From positions 1-31,413 of the IMG/VR virus record IMGVR_UViG_3300038752_000240: 31,413 nucleotides of DNA; one strand, written 5' to 3'. Source of the stretch: a virus. Positions 17,691-23,308 of the stretch are shown here, piece after piece. Numbering within the stretch: position 1 is the first letter of the stretch; the number at the start of each line of letters is the position of its first letter. The translations under genes were made by a program, and so were the position numbers. Under the pieces are notes generated by a model, which saw only the letters and a program-made list of their open reading frames with translations, was not told the origin of the DNA and ran no database searches.

Positions 17691-17702
17691 TATTTATAAA
17701 TA
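17691..17702 (+). promoter_or_regulatory. TATTTATAA element, copy 3, within a perfect palindrome containing a T4-type late box
   Basis: The 12-base palindrome TATTTATAAATA lies in the 41-base gap before the gene at 17715. Its right part (17695-17702) is an exact TATAAATA, the T4 late-promoter consensus, in + orientation; its left part is the common 9-mer of this phage. With a T4-like spacing the transcript would start near 17709, six bases before the ATG. Confidence 0.55.
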
Positions 17703-17714
17703 AAATAAGATAAA

Positions 17715-18392
17715 ATGGGATATTTAAATAATCAGATAGTTACAGTAGATGCTATCCTTACTAAAAAGGGAAGGGAACTGTTAGCTAAAAATGATGGTTC
17801 TTTTCAAATTACACAGTTTGCGGTTGCTGATGATGAGATAGATTATACTCTTTATAACCCTAACCACCCCTCGGGGTCATCTTTTTATGGTGAAGCAATA
17901 GAAAATATGCCATTATTGGAGGCTTTTCCTGATGATACTCAAATTATGAAATATAAGTTAGCTACTCTTCCTAGGGGTACAGCTAAATTACCAGTATTAG
18001 ATTTAGGATTTGCCGCTATTACACTTAAGCAGGGGGCTTCTTTAGCTATAACTCCTCAAACATTAAATTATTTAGGTGCGGCTCAAGCAAATGAAACATC
18101 AGGGTATTCATGTACTATAGCAGATGTTAGAGTATTAAATTCCTTTACTGGAATAGGAATAGATACTGCAGCCGCCCAAGCCCAAAATACTACAGTTAAT
18201 CAAACTTTAGGTACTAATATATCTCAAACAGTAATAGGATCTCAAATCAATGTAAGGGCTACTACCGTAAATACTTTATTTGGTAGCACAGCAAAAACAG
18301 GAGCTCAAATAAGAACTACCCTTACGTTTGTGGGGTTAGATTCAGGAGCTAGATTAACTATTCCATTAACAATAACAAAAACTAACGTATAA
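17715..18392 (+). CDS. putative virion structural protein (225 aa)
   Basis: The N-terminus (VDAILTKKGRELLAKNDGSF, then QITQFAVADDEIDYTLYNP) is a pattern I associate with structural proteins of marine T4-like phages; 'LTkkGRElLA' also begins many tail-collar and fibre subunits. GEAIENMPLLEAFPDDTQIM follows at about residues 57-78. The C-terminal about 110 residues are Thr/Ala-rich beta strands. It opens a cluster after a late-type promoter and is coupled by TAATG to the next gene. The likely role is a tail- or neck-associated virion subunit present in several copies; the exact location is not deducible. Confidence 0.65.
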   Translation: MGYLNNQIVTVDAILTKKGRELLAKNDGSFQITQFAVADDEIDYTLYNPNHPSGSSFYGEAIENMPLLEAFPDDTQIMKYKLATLPRGTAKLPVLDLGFAAITLKQGASLAITPQTLNYLGAAQANETSGYSCTIADVRVLNSFTGIGIDTAAAQAQNTTVNQTLGTNISQTVIGSQINVRATTVNTLFGSTAKTGAQIRTTLTFVGLDSGARLTIPLTITKTNV

Positions 18393-19411
18393 TGAGTTTT
18401 AAAAGATTTGATGCCGAAGATATAGTAGTAAGCAGTGATTCCATTACAGGACCTGCTTGGTCTACTAAAAATCCCGCTTTAACTAATTTTTTTACTTCAT
18501 CCATACAGAAAAATGGATCCTCAGGAGATTTTTACATGAGTGTATACCATGTAGACCCTAACACATCTGCATCTATTGCTGAGGTACAATTTGAAATAGC
18601 TTATGCAGATAATAAAGGTAGTGGCTCTGTTTATTATAATCCTGGAGTAGTAGGTAAAACCCCTACTTTAACTAATTTTGGACAATATAGAGCATTAGTA
18701 TTAGAAGATGAAAACGCTAATTTTATTTTTGGCAGTGGAGCTAATACCTTAGTAGCAAATAATTTTTATGCTCTCTCTGTAGAAAGAGCTAGATATAAAG
18801 AATCTCTATTTCCTGAAACATTTAATTTGACTCTTTCTGGTTCTGGGGGATTTGAAAAAATATTTTTAACTAATGATTCTAAGGATGTATTAGTTAATAA
18901 TTTTTTAGGTTCTACTAGAGTATTTCAAGTAGTATCTGGATCTAATGGTAAAGCAACAGGTACTGATGGGTTTGTTGCAGGAAGTGGTTCATATGGTTTA
19001 TTTTTACCTGATATAGGTACTATTTTACTAAACCCAGGAGCTATTTCCCAATCTATCCATGTAGCGGCTAATAGAAGTAATAACTCGGATGGGTTAAATA
19101 ATCAAACATTATATGATGCAATAAGATCCGGAGGTAATTTTCAACTAAATTCCCAAGAAACTCTATCCTCGGACTTTGTGTTTGCCAGGTTAAGAAATGG
19201 AGAATTTAACTATTCGGAAAATCCATCTTTTATTTCAGGTTCTACTGGGGAAGTAATTTATCAAAACTTTATTAATCAACCCCAAGTTTATATTACTACT
19301 ATTGGAATGTATAATGATGCAAATGAATTACTAGCAGTATCTAAATTATCAAGACCACTCTTAAAAGATTTTACTAAAGAAGCTTTAGTAAGAGTTAAAT
19401 TAGATTTTTAA
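18392..19411 (+). CDS. putative virion structural protein, paralogue A (339 aa)
   Basis: It begins MSFKRFDAEDIVVSSDSITG and ends YITTIGMYNDANELLAVSKL with a terminal RVKLDF. Both ends match the following gene, so the two are paralogues. The interior is Gly/Ser/Asn-rich and beta-predicted, without Cys, TM segments or coiled coils. One-base overlap with the upstream gene (TAATG) and a five-base gap to the next show co-expression. It is most likely a late virion protein of the tail or fibre base. I cannot name a T4 counterpart. Confidence 0.65.
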   Translation: MSFKRFDAEDIVVSSDSITGPAWSTKNPALTNFFTSSIQKNGSSGDFYMSVYHVDPNTSASIAEVQFEIAYADNKGSGSVYYNPGVVGKTPTLTNFGQYRALVLEDENANFIFGSGANTLVANNFYALSVERARYKESLFPETFNLTLSGSGGFEKIFLTNDSKDVLVNNFLGSTRVFQVVSGSNGKATGTDGFVAGSGSYGLFLPDIGTILLNPGAISQSIHVAANRSNNSDGLNNQTLYDAIRSGGNFQLNSQETLSSDFVFARLRNGEFNYSENPSFISGSTGEVIYQNFINQPQVYITTIGMYNDANELLAVSKLSRPLLKDFTKEALVRVKLDF

Positions 19412-19416
19412 GGTGA

Positions 19417-20376
19417 ATGAGTACCTTCAAACAATTTAATTCAAAGGATGTAATAATTACACCTTTTAAAGTTAATAAAAGTTTTACTTTTTTAGGAACA
19501 GACTTTACTAGTCAAAATATTGGTATTGATAGATTTATAGGTAAAAATATAACTCCTACTAATAATATTAAATTAGAAAATACTACTGGTCAAATTTCTT
19601 CTGTTCCTGAAAGATTAGTTTATAAATCTATACAGCAACTTTACTATTCTAATTTTCTTTTAAACGAATCTGGAAGTACTGCATCTACTGCTTCATTTAA
19701 TAATGACGGAACAATAACCGGTCCTACTTCTACTACTAGCTTTTATAATTATTTATCTTCTGATCTAGTACCTAGAAGAGAATTCCCCACACAATCTGAT
19801 GCTAGAATTGGAGTTATCTCAATTCCATCTAAGTTATTTGGAGAGTATATCAAACCTAGTACTTTTAGATATGAAGAAGATACAACTATAATGACTGATG
19901 ATGGAGAAGGGAATTTATTTGATCAAGATGGAAATCAATTAGGTAATATTATATATGAACATGGATTAGCCATTGTTACAGTAGAAAGTGAAGATGCATA
20001 TGATTCTTTATATGGTACGGCAGTCTATGGAACAGATTTATATGGTGAAGCACCAGGATTTGATGCTTTTATGACGGGATCCAATGTTACATGTTCTTTT
20101 GAAAGTACCTTAACTCTAAATGAGACACAATTTGCCGCTAGGATAACGGAAAATGAATACCAATTTTCTCTTAACCCTACTATAATTAAGGGTAGTAATA
20201 TTAATTCTAATACTTATTATGATTTTGCTACGGGGTCCTATTTTACTCCTTATATTACTACCGTAGGAATGTATAATAATGATTATGATTTAGTGGCTAT
20301 TGCCAAACTAGCAAAACCTCTTCCTGTATCACAACACACTGATACTACAATAATGGTTAACTTAGATATGTTTTAA
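19417..20376 (+). CDS. putative virion structural protein, paralogue B (319 aa)
   Basis: It shares the start pattern of its upstream neighbour (MSTFKQFNSKDVIITPFKVN versus MSFKRFDAEDIVVSSDSITG) and nearly the same C-terminal block (YITTVGMYNNDYDLVAIAKL, then a terminal VNLDMF). The middle parts differ, with a DGEGNLFDQDGNQLG turn-rich segment near residues 168-182. It is one of the few genes with a purine-rich sequence before the start (AAGGTGA just ahead of ATG), though spacing is short. It is probably a virion protein that pairs with or substitutes for paralogue A in a ring or fibre. The stop overlaps the next start by one base. Confidence 0.65.
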   Translation: MSTFKQFNSKDVIITPFKVNKSFTFLGTDFTSQNIGIDRFIGKNITPTNNIKLENTTGQISSVPERLVYKSIQQLYYSNFLLNESGSTASTASFNNDGTITGPTSTTSFYNYLSSDLVPRREFPTQSDARIGVISIPSKLFGEYIKPSTFRYEEDTTIMTDDGEGNLFDQDGNQLGNIIYEHGLAIVTVESEDAYDSLYGTAVYGTDLYGEAPGFDAFMTGSNVTCSFESTLTLNETQFAARITENEYQFSLNPTIIKGSNINSNTYYDFATGSYFTPYITTVGMYNNDYDLVAIAKLAKPLPVSQHTDTTIMVNLDMF

Positions 20377-20798
20377 TGAATTGGACTTATGAAGGGAAAG
20401 AAATAGTAGATATTTCACAATTTCCTGAAAATACATTTGGTTTTATTTATGAGGTAACTCATACACCCACAGGTAAAAAATATATTGGTAAAAAGCAATT
20501 ATTTTTTAATAAAAAATTACCTCCTCTTAAGGGCTATAAACGTTGGAGAAAGGTAGTAAAAGAAGGCAATTGGAAAGGTTACTATGGATCCCATGACTAT
20601 ATAAAAGAATTAATTAAAGAAAATAAACAGGAAGAATTTACAAGAGAAATCATACAAATCTGCTATAGTAAAAAAGAACTTACATACAGTGAAACTAAAT
20701 TTCAAATGATGTTTGAAGTCCTGGAAAATCCTTCGTATATTAATAGCAACATACTGGGAAAATTCTTTAGATCTGATCTGGAGAATTATAAAGACTAA
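20376..20798 (+). CDS. GIY-YIG family nuclease (140 aa)
   Basis: Residues 23-25 (FIY) and 36-40 (YIGKK), in FGFIYEVTHTPTGKKYIGKK, form the two strands of the GIY-YIG core. KRWRKV (55-60) supplies the conserved basic residues, and E106 in YSETKFQ is a candidate catalytic glutamate; NSNILGK follows near residue 125. The family cuts DNA with one active site and a metal ion; it includes Seg homing endonucleases and repair nucleases. At 140 residues it is little more than the catalytic domain, with no obvious separate DNA-binding domain. It sits between virion genes and the primase, coupled by TAATG upstream and one base from the primase start. A housekeeping DNA-processing role fits its operon position as well as homing does. 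Confidence 0.8.
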   Translation: MNWTYEGKEIVDISQFPENTFGFIYEVTHTPTGKKYIGKKQLFFNKKLPPLKGYKRWRKVVKEGNWKGYYGSHDYIKELIKENKQEEFTREIIQICYSKKELTYSETKFQMMFEVLENPSYINSNILGKFFRSDLENYKD

Positions 20799-20799
20799 T

Positions 20800-21729
20800 A
20801 TGATAAATGATTTGTTAGTAAATTTAGCCAACTCCGTATTAGGGGGAGGTAGAAAAACTGCACGAGGTAACTATGCATACACTTGTCCATTCTGTAACCA
20901 TCATAAACCTAAACTAGAGGTTAATTTTACAGTCAATAAAAAAGGACTTAACCCATGGAACTGTTGGGTATGCAATACTAAGGGAAGCAGATTAATTACA
21001 TTATTTAAAAAAGTTAATGCTGATAATTCTAAATTACAGGAATTAAAGTCATTAGTTAAAGTATATGATTATGAAGATAAACACGGTGTACCTGCAGATA
21101 CCCTATGTTTACCTAAGGAGTATAGCAGTATATTAGATAATAATGATATCATAGCTAAACACGCATATTCCTACCTTAAACGTAGAGGACTAACTGATAA
21201 TGATATTATAAAGTATAATATAGGATATTGTGAAAATGGTTTATACTCTAAAATGGTAATCATACCATCTTATGATGATAATGGTAATTTGAACTATTTT
21301 ACAGCTAGATCATTTGAAAAAGACCCTTACATAAAGTATAGAAACCCCAGCTGGTCAAGAGATATTATACCTTTTGAATTTTTTATAAATTGGAATCTTC
21401 CTATTATACTATGTGAAGGTCCCTTTGATGCTATTAGTATTAAACGTAATGCTATCCCTTTATTAGGTAAGAATATCCAAAAATCTCTAATGAAAAAAAT
21501 AGTATCATCTACAGTTGAAAAAATATATCTAGCATTAGATACTGATGCTATGGCAAGAGCTTTAGAATTCGCAGAAGAATTTCTAAATGTAGGTAAAAAA
21601 GTTTACCTTGTGGAATTAAAAGATAAAGATCCTAGTGAAATGGGTTTTATTGATTTTACTAAATTAGTTCAAACTTCTCAGAAGTTAACTTATGAAAACC
21701 TATTTGAAAAGAAACTATCTTTAATATGA
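20800..21729 (+). CDS. 61: DNA primase, T4 gp61-like
   Basis: I chose the ATG at 20800 (MINDLLVNLANSVLGG, 309 aa), one base after the previous stop; the frame stays open further upstream only within the nuclease gene. Residues 29-58 form a zinc ribbon: CPFC (C29, C32) and CWVC (C55, C58). Residues about 190-205 hold the SFEKDPYIKYRNPSW segment. A TOPRIM domain follows, with IILCEGPFDAISIKRN (metal-binding Glu) and KIYLALDTDAMARAL (DxD). This is the layout of DnaG-like phage primases, which make RNA primers for lagging-strand synthesis with the replicative helicase. Downstream overlap with the RecB-like nuclease (ATGA) links it to DNA processing. Confidence 0.9.
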   Translation: MINDLLVNLANSVLGGGRKTARGNYAYTCPFCNHHKPKLEVNFTVNKKGLNPWNCWVCNTKGSRLITLFKKVNADNSKLQELKSLVKVYDYEDKHGVPADTLCLPKEYSSILDNNDIIAKHAYSYLKRRGLTDNDIIKYNIGYCENGLYSKMVIIPSYDDNGNLNYFTARSFEKDPYIKYRNPSWSRDIIPFEFFINWNLPIILCEGPFDAISIKRNAIPLLGKNIQKSLMKKIVSSTVEKIYLALDTDAMARALEFAEEFLNVGKKVYLVELKDKDPSEMGFIDFTKLVQTSQKLTYENLFEKKLSLI

Positions 21730-22496
21730 AAAGAAATGTAAAAAAGTCCTATAATAGGATAATTGAAATATCTCCGGATGCTAGACAAATAACTTTACCT
21801 GATGCTAGATACTATAGAAGAAATGGTGAATATTATCCTTCTATAACCTACGTACTAAGTCACTACCCTAAAGGTAAATTTTTTGAAGATTGGCTTAAAA
21901 AAGTAGGATACTCTGCTGATTTTATAGTTAAAAAAGCGGGGGAGGAAGGTACTCAAGTTCACGAAATGATTGAACAATACCTAAATGGTAAAGAACTTAA
22001 TTTCTTAAGTGAATTTGGAAACCCACAATATCACCCTGATATATGGCAGATGTTTTTGCGTTTTGTTGAATGGTGGGAAGAATATAAACCTACATTAATT
22101 GAAACTGAAGTTCATTTATTTTCAGATGAATTAAAAGTAGCTGGTACTTGTGATATGGTTTGTGAGATAGATGGTGAGATATGGATTGTAGATTTTAAAA
22201 CATCTAATAATCTTCAAACGGTTTATGATTTACAAACAGCTGTGTATGGTAAGTGTTATGAGGAATGTTATGGTAAAACCCCTCAAAGATATGGAATACT
22301 ATGGCTTAAATCATCTAAAAGAAAACCTGCCAAAGGTAAAATGCAAGGTAAAGGGTGGGAAATGTATGAATCCAAAAGAACACAAGAAGAAAACATTGAT
22401 ATTTTCTTAACTGTTAAAAAATTATTTGATTTAGAGAATCCAAAACATTCACCTATTTTTACAGAATTTAAAACTACAGTCAAAAGGGAGTTGTAA
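21726..22496 (+). CDS. PD-(D/E)XK nuclease, RecB/Cas4-like exonuclease
   Basis: In 256 residues all core motifs of the RecB-type nuclease fold are visible: motif I GTQVHE with H79, E127 in ETEVHL, motif II GTCDMV with D143, motif III VDFKTS with D156 and K158, and the Q170-x3-Y174 element (LQTAVYG) typical of RecB/lambda-exo relatives. These residues bind two metal ions and cut DNA. Cysteines are present (142, 147, 178, 181) but not in the usual Cas4/AddB iron-sulfur arrangement. The start overlaps the primase stop (ATGA), so it probably works in replication, recombination or end-processing with the primase. Exonuclease polarity cannot be inferred. Confidence 0.88.
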   Translation: MKRNVKKSYNRIIEISPDARQITLPDARYYRRNGEYYPSITYVLSHYPKGKFFEDWLKKVGYSADFIVKKAGEEGTQVHEMIEQYLNGKELNFLSEFGNPQYHPDIWQMFLRFVEWWEEYKPTLIETEVHLFSDELKVAGTCDMVCEIDGEIWIVDFKTSNNLQTVYDLQTAVYGKCYEECYGKTPQRYGILWLKSSKRKPAKGKMQGKGWEMYESKRTQEENIDIFLTVKKLFDLENPKHSPIFTEFKTTVKREL

Positions 22497-22505
22497 TATT
22501 TATAA
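22497..22505 (+). promoter_or_regulatory. TATTTATAA intergenic element, copy 4
   Basis: An exact TATTTATAA starts one base after the RecB-like gene's stop and ends two bases before the ATG at 22508. The distance is too short for an ordinary -10 box serving that ATG, which is an argument that at least this copy acts at the RNA or translation level, or in the other direction. Confidence 0.4.
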
Positions 22506-22507
22506 TA

Positions 22508-23308
22508 ATGATATCATTAGTACAACTTTTAAAAGAACAAACTAATAAACCTAAGGCTATTATTTTAGCTGGTGCCCCAGGTGCGGGAAAAGGATCTATC
22601 TTGAAAGATCTTGATTTAGGGGGACTTAAAATACTTAATATAGATGATATCTTTATTAAAAATCTTAAACAAGCTAATGTTAGTTTGGATTTAAAAAATG
22701 CTACACCTGAGGAAAGAGTTGAACAAGCTAAACAAATGGCTGCGGCTAATAAAGAATTTAAGGGTGAACTACAAGGAGTAATAGATGGTAAACAATCATT
22801 TGTACTAGATGGTACTGCTGCTTCATACAATAAAACTGCTGAGTTGAAACAGGAATTAGAAGAGGCGGGATATAAAATAATGATGCTTTATGTTTATACT
22901 GATTTAGAACGTTCCCTAAAACAAAACGAAAAACGATTTGAAAAATCAGGAGGTGAGGATAGAAGTTTACCACCTGCTATTGTAATGCGTACTTGGAAAA
23001 GTGTAACAGATAACATAAAACCCTATTTTAATTTATTTACACCTAATTTTATAGCTGTAGCCAATACTTTAAAGGGTGATAAAATTGAAGACATAGAGAA
23101 AATTATTAAAAAATACCTTACTCCATTTAAACCTACAGGAACTAAACCTAAGACCCCAGCACAACAAAAAAGATCTAAGGAACAAAGAGATAAATTAAAT
23201 GCTGAAATTCAAGATATGTTAGATGAAGAATTTCTATATGATATTCTACAATATACAATATCTAGGGAAGAAGCACAAATGAGATTAAAACAATTCCTAA
23301 ATGGCTAA
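22508..23308 (+). CDS. P-loop kinase, polynucleotide-kinase / zeta-toxin-like
   Basis: In this 266-residue protein a Walker A motif GAPGAGKGS lies at 22-30. NIDDIF (44-49) matches the Asp-bearing substrate loop of T4 polynucleotide kinase and zeta toxins. SFVLDGTAA (97-105) gives the Walker B-like strand, and VYTDLERSLKQN plus RSLPPAIVMRTWKSV resemble the lid region of T4 Pnk. It likely phosphorylates a nucleic acid 5' end or a nucleotide/sugar. T4 Pnk's Arg38 equivalent is not obvious. The N-terminus MISLVQLLKE ends in an L-x-E tripeptide that a prohead protease could cut. A Lys/Pro linker (about 205-235) leads to a C-terminal helical tail. It overlaps the 971-residue fusion gene by 8 bases. 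Confidence 0.8.
   Translation: MISLVQLLKEQTNKPKAIILAGAPGAGKGSILKDLDLGGLKILNIDDIFIKNLKQANVSLDLKNATPEERVEQAKQMAAANKEFKGELQGVIDGKQSFVLDGTAASYNKTAELKQELEEAGYKIMMLYVYTDLERSLKQNEKRFEKSGGEDRSLPPAIVMRTWKSVTDNIKPYFNLFTPNFIAVANTLKGDKIEDIEKIIKKYLTPFKPTGTKPKTPAQQKRSKEQRDKLNAEIQDMLDEEFLYDILQYTISREEAQMRLKQFLNG

Noticed and set aside
20376-20798. GIY-YIG gene as a recently invaded homing endonuclease
   Set aside because: It is coupled on both sides within an operon, lacks an obvious DNA-targeting domain, and has composition like its neighbours, so a resident phage nuclease is equally likely; mobility is not claimed.
20713-20799. upstream extension of the primase frame
   Set aside because: It would overlap the GIY-YIG gene by almost 90 bases and add residues (MKSWKILRILIATY) unlike primases. 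ATG 20800, one base after the previous stop, fits the coupling pattern.
22225-22410. 61-codon + strand frame inside the RecB-like gene
   Set aside because: Nested out of frame within a gene whose catalytic motifs are in the other frame; basic low-information peptide.
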